Below, in pieces: positions 37,891-45,496 of a stretch of DNA of 64,000 bases. A model generated the notes under the pieces. The model worked only from the letters and a program-made list of their open reading frames with translations, ran no database searches and had not been told where the DNA came from. The position numbers and the translations under genes were made by a program. The stretch lies in NCBI RefSeq assembly GCF_022809095.1, contig NZ_JALAZE010000008.1:62001-126000 (forward strand), given 5' to 3'. The stretch is from Bacillus kexueae. GTDB lineage: Bacteria; Bacillota; Bacilli; Bacillales; Aeribacillaceae. Position 1 is the stretch's first letter. Each line of letters starts with the position of its first letter.

Positions 37891-38322
37891 TTATACTATG
37901 TCTTTTGCTTCTATGATAAATGCTGCAAAAGGTTCCCCATCAACCCATACTTCCAATTTCCATAGCCGGACTTATCAAATCCCCATTTTCCACCGCTTTC
38001 AATTCCCGAAACGGTCGATTCATATAATAGGACACTTTTCTCATCTGATTCATGAGTTGCAATCAATTTATAATGGGTACCTTCAAACTGGGGAGATAAA
38101 AAATATAGCTTGTAATGCCTACCTTGATTGACAAGAAAAGGGTGCTCGTCTGCTGTTCCGTTTACCTTTTGAATGCCAAACGCTCCTTCCTCACCGTATA
38201 AAAGTAAGTCTTCATAAGTAAATGCAGGTGTAACTTCCCATTCCAATGATTCCTCACTACTACAAGCCGATAAGGTTAACATAAGAATAATAGCAAGAAA
38301 CCATTTTTTTCAACCACCTCAT
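37891..38322 (-). pseudogene. Frameshifted lipoprotein gene (DUF4871-like fold)
   Basis: Read with two frame corrections, this gives a complete lipoprotein. The start ATG 38322 overlaps the stop of the small ORF before it as ATGA and opens MRWLKK, but a run of seven A (plus strand T at 38304-38310) breaks the frame; six A would continue into WFLAIILMLTLSACS with the lipobox LSACS. The middle is open (WEVTPAFTYEDLLLYG ...). Near GYGNWK the frame breaks again; shifted by one it reads VWVDGEPFAAFIIEAKDIV to TAA 37891. The resemblance to DUF4871 is from memory. Two independent shifts argue against a single sequencing error. Confidence 0.7.
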
Positions 38323-38462
38323 TTTTTACAATGTTCCCTTTTTATGTCCTCCAATAAAGAAATCATCTTCTCATTTTGACCGATTATCGTTTCGTTTTGT
38401 TTTCGTATTTTTGTAAAGTCAAATAAATAGATTATCAATATCACAATAATGAATATTTCCAT
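38319..38462 (-). CDS. Small membrane protein, 47 aa
   Basis: Not in a long ORF. ATG 38462 reads MEIFIIVILIIYLFDFTKIR and continues as a charged helix (GQNEKMISLLEDIKREH). One N-terminal helix and a cytosolic coiled tail, like DUF4083-type peptides. The stop overlaps the lipoprotein ATG as ATGA, so they are coupled. Sites upstream (AAAGGTGA, 14 bases away; GGAAAG, closer) are imperfect. Family uncertain. Confidence 0.5.
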   Translation of the reverse strand: MEIFIIVILIIYLFDFTKIRKQNETIIGQNEKMISLLEDIKREHCKK

Positions 38463-38473
38463 TCTTTCCACTC

Positions 38474-38623
38474 TCACCTTTCGTAAACTATAATGAATTT
38501 TTTTGCGAGCCGTTTTCTCCGATATATGAAAAGAACATCGATTACTAGATGTACTAACAGAAAAATCGCTAGTAAATATATAACCCCTACAAACACGAAG
38601 AGATACTTAACAAATAATCCCAA
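38474..38623 (-). CDS. Possible small membrane protein, 49 aa
   Basis: TTG 38623 opens a frame with one long helix (VKYLFVFVGVIYLLAIFLLV) and a basic tail (YRRKRLAKKF). The TGA stop lies in the AAAGGTGA that precedes the next small ORF, as expected for coupled genes. The start has no clear ribosome-binding site, so confidence is low. Confidence 0.33.
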   Translation of the reverse strand: MGLFVKYLFVFVGVIYLLAIFLLVHLVIDVLFIYRRKRLAKKFIIVYER

Positions 38624-38738
38624 TTCTATTATTTCACAAAATGGACGATTCCACTAGTAAATTCTCAAAGGTGATTAGAATGAAAGACATTAAGGGTATA
38701 ATACCAACTTTAAGACAGAATTCTTTTAATATTCATAG

Positions 38739-38744
38739 TATAAT
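38739..38744 (+). promoter_or_regulatory. Candidate -10 element of the amidohydrolase gene
   Basis: TATAAT lies 30 bases before the start codon region. No good -35 hexamer is found at the standard distance. Confidence 0.35.
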
Positions 38745-38773
38745 AGGTCTAATAAACAAAAGGAGGTTTGCTT

Positions 38774-39961
38774 ATGATACAGAATGACCAAACGATTGAA
38801 TCATTTCTTGACGAACAATTTGATCAAATGGTTGAATGGCGGAGACATTTTCATCAATATCCGGAACTTTCGTTTCAAGAAGAGAAAACCCCTGCTAAAA
38901 TTGCAGAAATCTTAACTAGTTACGGCATTGATGTGAAAACAGGAGTTGGTGGCAGAGGAGTTGTCGGATACATAAAAGGAAAGAAACCAGGAAAAACGGT
39001 TGCTTTGCGGGCTGATTTCGATGCGCTTGCAATCCAAGACGAGAAAGAGGTTGATTATAAATCAAAGATTCCTGGTGTCATGCATGCATGCGGTCATGAT
39101 GCGCATACCGCTACTTTATTAGGGGTTGCAGCTTACCTCTCTGAACGGAAAGAAGAGCTACAAGGAAATGTCGTCTTAATCTTTCAGTTTGCTGAGGAAA
39201 TTACGCCTGGTGGGGCAAAACCGATGATTGAAGACGGATGTTTAGAAGGGGTAGATGTTATCTTCGGAACCCACCTGTGGGCAACAATGCCTGTGGGGGA
39301 AATCGGGTATAGAAGCGGAGCGTTAATGGCTGCTGCTGACCGTTTTACGATTACGATTCATGGAAAAGGTGGCCATGGCGCTTCCCCCCACGAAACAATT
39401 GATTCGATAGCAGTCGGGACTTCGCTCGTCCAACAACTTCAGCAAATTGTTAGCCGAAGATTGAACCCTCTTCACCCAGCAGTGTTAACGGTTGCCACTT
39501 TTCATGCTGGCAACGCTTTTAATGTTATAGCTGACTCAGCAACCATTACCGGAACTGTTCGTACATTTCAACCGGAGGTACAAGAGAAAATTATCGAAGA
39601 AATAGAGAAGATTACGAAATCCGTTTGTGAAGGAGCAAATGCTACGTATTCATTGAAGTATGAAAAAGGGTATCCAGCGCTTGTCAATCACCCTGAAGAA
39701 ACCGCGCATTTAGTCAAGAGTGCTAAAAAATGGGTGGAAGAAAACAACATTCACGAAATGGAACCCGTTATGGGCGGTGAAGATTTCGCCTACTACTTAC
39801 AAAACGTACCAGGAACATTCTTCTTTACAGGTGCAGGAAATGAAGAGGTCGGTGCATCTTATCCACATCACCATCCGAAGTTTAATATCGATGAACGCGC
39901 AATGATTATAGCGGCTAAAATTTTAATAACAGCAACTATTGACTATTTACAGCATGCATAG
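38774..39961 (+). CDS. M20-family amidohydrolase (N-acyl-amino-acid hydrolase type)
   Basis: 395-residue cytosolic zinc hydrolase. Motifs are RRHFHQYPELSFQE, the metal ligand blocks MHACGHDAHT (Cys and His) and QFAEE (Glu), HGKGGHGASPHE of the dimerisation domain, and MGGEDFAYY near the C-terminus. Homologues remove acyl groups from N-acyl amino acids, or open indole or hippurate amides. ATG 38774 has AAAGGAGG seven bases upstream. Its stop abuts the mscL stop. Its terminator appears to lie inside mscL (see 40043). Confidence 0.9.
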   Translation: MIQNDQTIESFLDEQFDQMVEWRRHFHQYPELSFQEEKTPAKIAEILTSYGIDVKTGVGGRGVVGYIKGKKPGKTVALRADFDALAIQDEKEVDYKSKIPGVMHACGHDAHTATLLGVAAYLSERKEELQGNVVLIFQFAEEITPGGAKPMIEDGCLEGVDVIFGTHLWATMPVGEIGYRSGALMAAADRFTITIHGKGGHGASPHETIDSIAVGTSLVQQLQQIVSRRLNPLHPAVLTVATFHAGNAFNVIADSATITGTVRTFQPEVQEKIIEEIEKITKSVCEGANATYSLKYEKGYPALVNHPEETAHLVKSAKKWVEENNIHEMEPVMGGEDFAYYLQNVPGTFFFTGAGNEEVGASYPHHHPKFNIDERAMIIAAKILITATIDYLQHA

Positions 39962-40396
39962 TTAAGATTTGTCATCTTTTTTGGTCGAAATCGTCACCTT
40001 CATTTGGTTCGTCTCACCTTTTTCTTGAATAGATTGACTTCTCAACAAATCTCGAATCTCTTGTAAGATTTCGAGATTTGTTGTTTTTTTCACTTCATAC
40101 GATTGTTTCTCCCCTTTTAAGCGATTAATCATTTTAATCATCATAAAAATGCTAAAAGATATAAACAAAAAATCAACGAGCGTTTGCAAAAACTTCCCGT
40201 AACGAATCACTTCTTCTCCAATGGCGATATGTAAGCTTTCAAAGTTCACGCCGCCGATCACTACACCAATTACTGGCATCATCAAATCTGAGACAAGTGA
40301 CTCCACAATTTTTCCGAACGCCGCTCCCATCATCACTGCAATCGCCAAGTCAAAAATATTCCCACGTGCTATAAATTGTTTGAATTCCTTAATCAT
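39962..40396 (-). CDS. mscL: Large-conductance mechanosensitive channel MscL
   Basis: 144-residue homopentameric emergency channel that opens on hypo-osmotic shock. The N-terminal FKQFIARGNIFDLAIAVMMG and pore helix AAFGKIVESLVSDLMMPVIG are classic. A second helix (FLQTLVDFLFISFSIFMMI) and a cytosolic helix bundle follow. The C-terminal tail is longer than usual (EKGETNQMKVTISTKKDDKS) and is read through the inverted repeat that terminates the opposite gene. GGGGGGATTAG precedes ATG 40396. It is convergent with the amidohydrolase with no gap. Confidence 0.95.
   Translation of the reverse strand: MIKEFKQFIARGNIFDLAIAVMMGAAFGKIVESLVSDLMMPVIGVVIGGVNFESLHIAIGEEVIRYGKFLQTLVDFLFISFSIFMMIKMINRLKGEKQSYEVKKTTNLEILQEIRDLLRSQSIQEKGETNQMKVTISTKKDDKS
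40043..40090 (+). terminator. Intrinsic terminator of the amidohydrolase, inside mscL
   Basis: A 14-bp perfect stem (CAACAAATCTCGAA / TTCGAGATTTGTTG) with a 13-base loop is followed by seven T on the plus strand. It lies 81 bases past the amidohydrolase stop, wholly within mscL codons on the other strand. Confidence 0.85.
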
Positions 40397-40483
40397 CTAA
40401 TCCCCCCATCCCTTATCAACATATGGTTTGTCCGAAAAATATATGTTGAGTGAATTCACAGACATGATGAGGATGGATCGAAT

Positions 40484-40513
40484 AAAAAAACTCAGAGAGC
40501 CCTCCCTGAGTTT
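40484..40513 (-). terminator. Terminator of the SDR-type reductase gene
   Basis: AAACTCAG pairs with CTGAGTTT (with inner GAG/CTC), 11 bases past the stop, followed by TTTTTTTATT on the minus strand. Confidence 0.85.
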
Positions 40514-40524
40514 CTTTTGTATTA

Positions 40525-41562
40525 CTATTTTATAAGTCCATCTTTCAAGAGCTGATTACGTTGGTCGACTAACGTTTCGTATAATGAACGATATGTAATA
40601 CTGAGTTCCTGCCTACTTTTATCATTTTTCACTTGTAGCGGGTAAGACACATTTTTCACTACATACTTTCGTGTTAAGCCAATCATCGGAGCTAGCAACC
40701 AAATCAATGGTTTAGGGACAATTCGTTTCGGTAAGGCATACTGGTTTGGAAAAGCTTCGTCCAGTGTTTTAGCCATCGTTAGAAAAGTTGTTACACCACT
40801 AGATAGTATGTAACGACCTGTAGCCTCTTCTTTAAAAGCAGCCTTCATATGAGCTTCCGCTACATCACGGACATCGACATATCCCATTTCTAAATCAGGA
40901 ACACCCGTTTTGTATTTACCTGTCAGAATATCGATTAAAGTGGATATGCTTGTTGAATCATTTCGCTTTGTTAAGGAAGGTCCTAGTAGAAATGTTGGAT
41001 TAATCGTTACTAAATCCCATTTTTCTTGTTCATTAGCGATCTTCCATGCCTCTTTTTCAGCAATCGTTTTGGAGTAACTGTACGGTTGATGATGCTCGGA
41101 ACTCGTTTCATTCCAAAAGGTTTCGTCAAGAGGAGCTTTACCTTTTAGATCTATGTTGTCTCCGTACATCGCAACGACGCTACTCGTAAGAACAACCCTC
41201 TTGACCGTGCCAGCTTTATTTACAGCCCCTAAGACATTTCGGGTCCCATCAAGTGCTGGCTTTACAAGGTCTTCATAAGCATTTGAAATGTTGCTGATAA
41301 AAAATGGGGATGCCGTGTGAAAAACATATTCGCAACCTTTGACGGCCTCATCAAAACTGCCTTCCTTTAAAAGGTCTGCCTCGTAAATAGAAAGTTCTCC
41401 AGGTGATTGCTGAGCAAGGTTTGTTAAATGCGCATATTTTTCTACTTGCTGTTTATTGCGAACGGTAATGCGGACTTGATGACCATCATCTAATAGATTT
41501 TTGACAATCCAAGAAGCTAAGTAACCAGTCCCCCCTGTTACGAGAACTGTTTTTTGATCCAT
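40525..41562 (-). CDS. Extended SDR reductase (dihydroflavonol-4-reductase-like)
   Basis: 345-residue NAD(P)-dependent oxidoreductase. The N-terminal nucleotide-binding loop is VLVTGGTGYLASWIV, the strand-end motif is EADLL, and the catalytic Tyr/Lys are in PYSYSKTIAEKEAW. GRYILSSG and a C-terminal membrane-like segment follow. It belongs to the DFR/cinnamyl-CoA-type branch, which reduces aldehydes or ketones; the substrate is unknown. ATG 41562 has AAAGGAG nine bases upstream. A clear sigma-A promoter with a palindromic operator is directly upstream. Confidence 0.88.
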   Translation of the reverse strand: MDQKTVLVTGGTGYLASWIVKNLLDDGHQVRITVRNKQQVEKYAHLTNLAQQSPGELSIYEADLLKEGSFDEAVKGCEYVFHTASPFFISNISNAYEDLVKPALDGTRNVLGAVNKAGTVKRVVLTSSVVAMYGDNIDLKGKAPLDETFWNETSSEHHQPYSYSKTIAEKEAWKIANEQEKWDLVTINPTFLLGPSLTKRNDSTSISTLIDILTGKYKTGVPDLEMGYVDVRDVAEAHMKAAFKEEATGRYILSSGVTTFLTMAKTLDEAFPNQYALPKRIVPKPLIWLLAPMIGLTRKYVVKNVSYPLQVKNDKSRQELSITYRSLYETLVDQRNQLLKDGLIK

Positions 41563-41608
41563 TCGTGCTGTCTCCTTTCGTGTATCACGCAAAACTATGA
41601 TTTTTAAC

Positions 41609-41656
41609 GTTTAAACATTTAAACAAAGTGTATAATGAATCAAAAGAATTTGTCAA
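41609..41656 (-). promoter_or_regulatory. Sigma-A promoter with palindromic operator of the SDR gene
   Basis: On the minus strand TTGACA (41656-41651), a 16-base spacer and TATACA (41634-41629) form a promoter. Seven bases further is the inverted repeat GTTTAAA-TG-TTTAAAC (41624-41609), well placed to block initiation. The regulator is not in the window. Confidence 0.72.
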
Positions 41657-41661
41657 AGAAA

Positions 41662-41696
41662 AAGAACTGACGACACTTTTTGCACCGTCAGTTCTT
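41662..41696 (-). terminator. Terminator of the GNAT gene at 41704
   Basis: AAGAACTGACG pairs with CGTCAGTTCTT around a 13-base loop, seven bases past the GNAT stop, with TTTTTCTTTG on the minus strand. Confidence 0.85.
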
Positions 41697-41703
41697 AGCT
41701 TCT

Positions 41704-42201
41704 TTACAACATTTTAGCCATTATGTATTCATCAACACAACTTCCGTCAACAATTAGCGAGCATCTTTTAGTTCCTTCAATGACAAAACCCATTTTTTCA
41801 TACAATCCAATTGCCCGGTAATTATGGGTCATTACCGTTAATTCTAACCGCTTCAACCCATTCTTTCTTGCCCATGCTTCAAGCGTTTGAAATAGCTTCG
41901 TTCCAATCCCCTTTCCAGAAAAAGATTGGCACACGCCAGCAACAATATGAGCCTTATGCTGATTTCGATTTTGTTTGCCTCCAATCGCAGTAACAAACCC
42001 GACTAATTGACGGTCGATTTCACAAACGAAAATGACCGATCGTTGACTTTGTTGTACGGTTAAAATCATTTGCCTTTGTTCCTCTACTGTCATTGTGCGC
42101 TCATTTGGTTCATAAAGCATAAAGCTTGTTTCAATATCCAGCTGCCTGTTTAGCTCGAGAAAGGCTTCAGCATCTGAACTAGTAATCTCTCGAATAAGCA
42201 A
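41704..42201 (-). CDS. GNAT N-acetyltransferase
   Basis: 165-residue acetyl-CoA-dependent acetyltransferase. The N-terminal IREITSSDAEAFLELNRQLD, central VGFVTAIGG, the acetyl-CoA loop FSGKGIGTKLFQ and C-terminal ELTVMTHNYRAIGLYEKMGF are typical of the RimI/BltD-like GNAT group. The target is unknown. The start TTG 42201 has GGAGG seven bases upstream; the longer frame from 42222 is not supported. The SDR gene downstream is separated by a strong terminator. Confidence 0.85.
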   Translation of the reverse strand: MLIREITSSDAEAFLELNRQLDIETSFMLYEPNERTMTVEEQRQMILTVQQSQRSVIFVCEIDRQLVGFVTAIGGKQNRNQHKAHIVAGVCQSFSGKGIGTKLFQTLEAWARKNGLKRLELTVMTHNYRAIGLYEKMGFVIEGTKRCSLIVDGSCVDEYIMAKML

Positions 42202-42249
42202 TACTATCCCTCCTTTTAACAATTTTTTTATCGTGGATCGGCTTTCTAT

Positions 42250-42546
42250 TTATGATTGTTTGAAGGCTTGCTTCTTCACCCATTCATCTAAACCTTCTTT
42301 AAATACATAAACACTTCCGCTGATTTTTATGTGAGGAATATCCGGATATTCTTCTAAGAAAGACTTCGAGTCGGTCTTTTTAATTCCAAGGTAAACATGT
42401 AGATCCTTTTCTGGAATCAAAAGTTCTTCTCTTTCTTCTCCAAATGAAGAAAACAAGCTATACCCCGGGTTTTGAAAATTATTTAGCCCTTCACCGATGA
42501 AATAACCTGCTGCGGCAATACCAATTCCAATCCAAACTAATCCCAT
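42250..42546 (-). CDS. Membrane-anchored helix-turn-helix protein
   Basis: 98 residues. A single N-terminal transmembrane helix (VWIGIGIAAAGYFIGEGL) is followed by a 60-residue domain LLIPEKDLHVYLGIKKTDSK to VFKEGLDEWVKKQAF. The last part looks like an excisionase or HTH_17-type DNA-binding domain. I recognise the layout but not a named family. ATG 42546 has AAAGGAAG eight bases upstream. It is 48 bases before the GNAT start on the same strand and may share its transcript. Confidence 0.65.
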   Translation of the reverse strand: MGLVWIGIGIAAAGYFIGEGLNNFQNPGYSLFSSFGEEREELLIPEKDLHVYLGIKKTDSKSFLEEYPDIPHIKISGSVYVFKEGLDEWVKKQAFKQS

Positions 42547-43116
42547 ATTATGCACTTCCTTTCTAGCATGAATCTACGTTTTTAGCCGTTTAAAAGTTTC
42601 ATATATTTTACCAATAAACGAATGGATTTTATCGATGAAAGTTTCACTAGTGTAGAAAATCTTGCATAAATCAACCAAATACTGATATAACCCATTAATG
42701 CGGAGTTCAGCCCGATATCGGAAAAAAGAGAAAAATTACTACGAAAACCATTAGTAAGGCTAACTTCAATAGCTAAGCCTACATGAAAGTGTATTAACTT
42801 ACAGACAAGAACGTTATCATTAACGTAAACCCGAGAAACTGATAAAATTCTTATTTCGGAGCTTCTCCTAACTATAACCATATTATTGCAATAAGAATGA
42901 GCCAACTAAAACGACTAAATAGAAAAATAAATCAATAATAGTAGTTTACCCCCCATTCCATGTTAATGACGAACCGTTTATCAAACTGTTTCAAGAAAAA
43001 GCCATTCCCCGTCATTCATGAAAGGGTTACCGAAATCGAATATTGATAATGTTTTCACGTAAGAAAGCATGGAATTTCTTTTCGTTACTTTACTGAAACA
43101 AATACACGAAAATTTT
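42547..43116. other. 570-bp region without a supported gene
   Basis: An open frame of 107 codons exists on the minus strand (42582-42905) but has no ribosome-binding site, starts with TTG, and shows no recognised motif. A parallel frame contains hydrophobic runs, as in a decayed membrane-protein gene. I call nothing here. Confidence 0.45.
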
Positions 43117-43458
43117 TTATTTTGTTTTATCTATTTTCCAAGTTTTAAATTGATAAATTAATACATAGAAAAGAAGGAACGTAACAAAAACACATAATAC
43201 CGATAACAAAAACTTCTCCATGTACCATTCGATCCCACAGCACCTTATATTATAGAAATAGGGTAGCGGGGGATCGATTTTTGACCACTCGAGCTCCACA
43301 AATGGAACTGGAAATCCAATCATCATCGGAAAGCTTTCCTCAAGTTCATCGTATGAATGAATTCGTTTACCGTCGAAAAATGCACTAGAAAACACGAATA
43401 AAAAGGAAAGTAAAAATAGAATCATACTATTTCTCACATGTTTACTAATTTGATCCAT
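43117..43458 (-). CDS. Two-helix membrane protein of unknown function
   Basis: 113 residues with an N-terminal helix (SMILFLLSFLFVFSSAFF), a polar external part rich in Pro/aromatics including a CC pair (NIRCCGIEWYMEKF), and a second helix (LSVLCVFVTFLLFYVLIY) with a basic tail. AAGGAGG lies about 15 bases before ATG 43458, which is long but present. The family is unknown to me. It lies 82 bases from a DUF2332 fragment on the same strand. Confidence 0.55.
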   Translation of the reverse strand: MDQISKHVRNSMILFLLSFLFVFSSAFFDGKRIHSYDELEESFPMMIGFPVPFVELEWSKIDPPLPYFYNIRCCGIEWYMEKFLLSVLCVFVTFLLFYVLIYQFKTWKIDKTK

Positions 43459-43539
43459 AAAACATCACTAACCTCCTTGCCATAACGAAGATGTCTTTTA
43501 GTAGGATTGGATTCTTTACTTTTTAACATTTTATTAGAG

Positions 43540-43899
43540 TCAATTTTCAACCCTTTTGCATTGCATACTCAACTTATCAAACAAGATACAGAATGGTTCT
43601 ATCAATATTGCGAAATGACTTTTAAATCCATTTAATATGGGAATTCTTTGTTTTGGTTCCTTGAAAAGGCTTGGGTAGTATTCTCGGAGGGGATGCACTC
43701 CACCTTTTAATAATAAATAATGGACCGAAGCGTATAATAAATTCGGAATTGGCTGTCCTTTAGCCGCATAGCAACATAACCTTAGTAAATCATCATCCTT
43801 TGATATGTTTAGTGACAAAGATTCATATAGAGGACTAGAATCTTTACATTCAGTTACCGCAAATCGGCGAAAAATCTCGGATATCCAACTCACATGCAC
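43540..43899 (-). pseudogene. Truncated DUF2332 gene
   Basis: GTG 43899, with AAGGAGG seven bases upstream, opens a frame whose first 85 residues match the N-terminus of DUF2332 (FAVTECKDSSPLYESLSLNI, GQPIPNLLYASVHYLLL, then HPLREYYPSLF). After about residue 85 the match fades, and the frame stops at residue 119. The family has about 330 residues, so two thirds are lost. It sits 14 bases after a Nudix gene, in the same operon direction. It may still make a short protein. Confidence 0.75.
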
Positions 43900-43913
43900 A
43901 TCATTTCCTCCTT

Positions 43914-44327
43914 TTAAAAAATGGCAAAAAAGTAGTCATCATGGCCTCTTGCGATTTCTATTTGATCTTCCTCACTCACCCAAAAAAAGCGAAAGATTAA
44001 GCCTTCTTCTTCACCTCCACCTTGAGGTTGAAAAAACCATTCAGATTCTACCTTTTCTAATGAAATCAATTCGTAAAAGTAGCGTTCGTGAATCTCATTA
44101 TTATCGCTTTTCCAGAGATCCTTTCCGATGAGTCTCTTTAATTCAAATTGTGTGAGCCCCGTTTCTTCTTCCATTTCACGAGTAACCGCTTGAGCGGGTT
44201 CTTCATCATGCTCCACTGTCCCTTTTGGAATTTGCACACCTGCTAAAGGATGTTCAAAAACTAGCACTTTTTTTATGCCATCTATCTCATTCGTTATGTA
44301 ACCATATGCTTTTTTTATTACAACCAT
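43914..44327 (-). CDS. Nudix hydrolase
   Basis: 137-residue cytosolic hydrolase of nucleoside diphosphates linked to other moieties. The Nudix box is GTVEHDEEPAQAVTREMEEE followed by TGL (about 36-58) and fits Gx5Ex7REUxEExGU. The C-terminal part has FFWVSEEDQIEIARGHD. The substrate is unknown. GGAGAGA lies eight bases before ATG 44327. It heads a two-gene unit with the truncated DUF2332 gene. Confidence 0.88.
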   Translation of the reverse strand: MVVIKKAYGYITNEIDGIKKVLVFEHPLAGVQIPKGTVEHDEEPAQAVTREMEEETGLTQFELKRLIGKDLWKSDNNEIHERYFYELISLEKVESEWFFQPQGGGEEEGLIFRFFWVSEEDQIEIARGHDDYFFAIF

Positions 44328-44667
44328 ACAGGTATCTCTCCTTATTCCTAGCCTTTATAAAAGTCTAAACAGGATGTGACTTCACTTTATAGTCAGTTAT
44401 AAGATGAACTTATTGCCATATGAGAAACTAATGATGTCGTTTTTCGCAACCTTTATCATGGCTCCTTTTTTAAAACAATAACGTTCTTTCTGACATGAAG
44501 GGAGATTCTTTAATAACATTCCATTTTCCTAATTCCTAATCTAATATCCTCTTTTTCATGAGCAATTAACAGAATTTCGACAAAATCCTCCCATTTCCTT
44601 CTAGCATCTCACTTCTTTCTACTCTCATTTTTCGGTATAATTTAGAAAAAATGATGAGGAGGATAAA
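44328..44667. other. 340-bp gap; TATAAT before the 73-aa gene
   Basis: No ORF is supported. TATAAT at 44636-44641, 27 bases before the next ATG, may be the -10 of that gene; no strong -35 is seen. Confidence 0.4.
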
Positions 44668-44889
44668 ATGGTCGGACTGGTTTCAGTTGTTATGATATTT
44701 TCCATCCCATTAGTTGCCATCTTAACGGACCATTTCCAAAAGCAAACGAAGATTCAAAAAGAGATGTTAAAAGACCAACTAGAGTTGGAGCGCCTTAAAA
44801 ATGAGAACTATTTACTGGAGACAGAAAAATTGAGGCTAGAACTCGATCAAATGCGCTTTAAAGATTCAAAGGAAAAATTGACTACATAA
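44668..44889 (+). CDS. Small membrane protein with coiled-coil tail, 73 aa
   Basis: One N-terminal helix (GLVSVVMIFSIPLVAILT) followed by a 50-residue, heavily charged coiled coil (QKEMLKDQLELERLKNENYL). GAGGAGGA lies five bases before ATG 44668 and a strong terminator follows, so the gene is real. Small proteins of this form are common in Bacillaceae; the function is unknown to me. Confidence 0.7.
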   Translation: MVGLVSVVMIFSIPLVAILTDHFQKQTKIQKEMLKDQLELERLKNENYLLETEKLRLELDQMRFKDSKEKLTT

Positions 44890-44893
44890 TTGC

Positions 44894-44928
44894 AAAAAAG
44901 GACAAGACGTTTTTTTCTTGTCCTTTTT
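44894..44928. terminator. Terminator shared by convergent small genes
   Basis: AAAAAGGACAAG pairs with CTTGTCCTTTTT around a 10-base loop, four bases after the 73-aa gene and at the stop of the convergent gene. Confidence 0.88.
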
Positions 44929-45238
44929 ACCGTTCCATCATCTCACCAATAAACAATACGAAACATAGATAGAAAATCATGGTGAATGTAATCACAATCG
45001 TGAAAACACTTCTAGTCATGGATTTCCAATTGGTTGCCTCTTTAAAACTAAACATCCCCATAAAAAAAATAATAATTGTTAAGTATAGAACGACTTCAAG
45101 GTGATGTAGGCCTGTTAAATTTGACAGAACATTATTTTGCGGGACGAGAAATACTAGAAAAGGACAACCGATAGCCAGTATCAGTGAAAACATATTCATA
45201 GATGTTCCGCTTTGTTTTCTTTCTCCATTCTTCATCAT
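44927..45238 (-). CDS. Three-helix membrane protein of unknown function
   Basis: About 103 residues from ATG 45238. Three helices are visible: MFSLILAIGCPFLVFLV, EVVLYLTIIIFFMGMFSF and SVFTIVITFTMIFYLCFVLF. The frame upstream of 45238 overlaps a 29-aa ORF and is not used. AAGGA lies about 12 bases upstream, so translation is probably coupled to that ORF. Not recognised. Confidence 0.55.
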   Translation of the reverse strand: MMKNGERKQSGTSMNMFSLILAIGCPFLVFLVPQNNVLSNLTGLHHLEVVLYLTIIIFFMGMFSFKEATNWKSMTRSVFTIVITFTMIFYLCFVLFIGEMMER

Positions 45239-45239
45239 T

Positions 45240-45329
45240 TTAATCGTCTTTTCCTTGACTTTGATACCCCCAATATCCGTAAGCAATCATCCCTAAAGCT
45301 CCTAATATTAATACAATCCAAGTAATCAA
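45240..45329 (-). CDS. Tiny membrane protein, 29 aa
   Basis: TTG 45329 with AGGGGGAG six bases upstream reads MITWIVLILGALGMIAYGYW and ends GYQSQGKDD. It is a single helix with a short polar tail. The TAA is one base before the ATG of the downstream three-helix gene. The strong site and coupling make it credible despite its size. Confidence 0.55.
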   Translation of the reverse strand: MITWIVLILGALGMIAYGYWGYQSQGKDD

Positions 45330-45496
45330 TTTATCTCCCCCTTTTTATTAAAAAAAGCTTCGGGAACGGTTTTTCACCCCGCCATTACCAATTATATACA
45401 AATTTATCTTACCATATTTTCTGGCTATGTTCCTATTCGGACACACAATTTCATGCTACAATCATAACGGAAAATTCAGCTTTGGAGGAAGGATAC

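Noticed and set aside
42582-42905. 107-codon open frame on the minus strand
   Set aside because: No ribosome-binding site, TTG start, no motif, and a hydrophobic competing frame. It looks like chance or decay.
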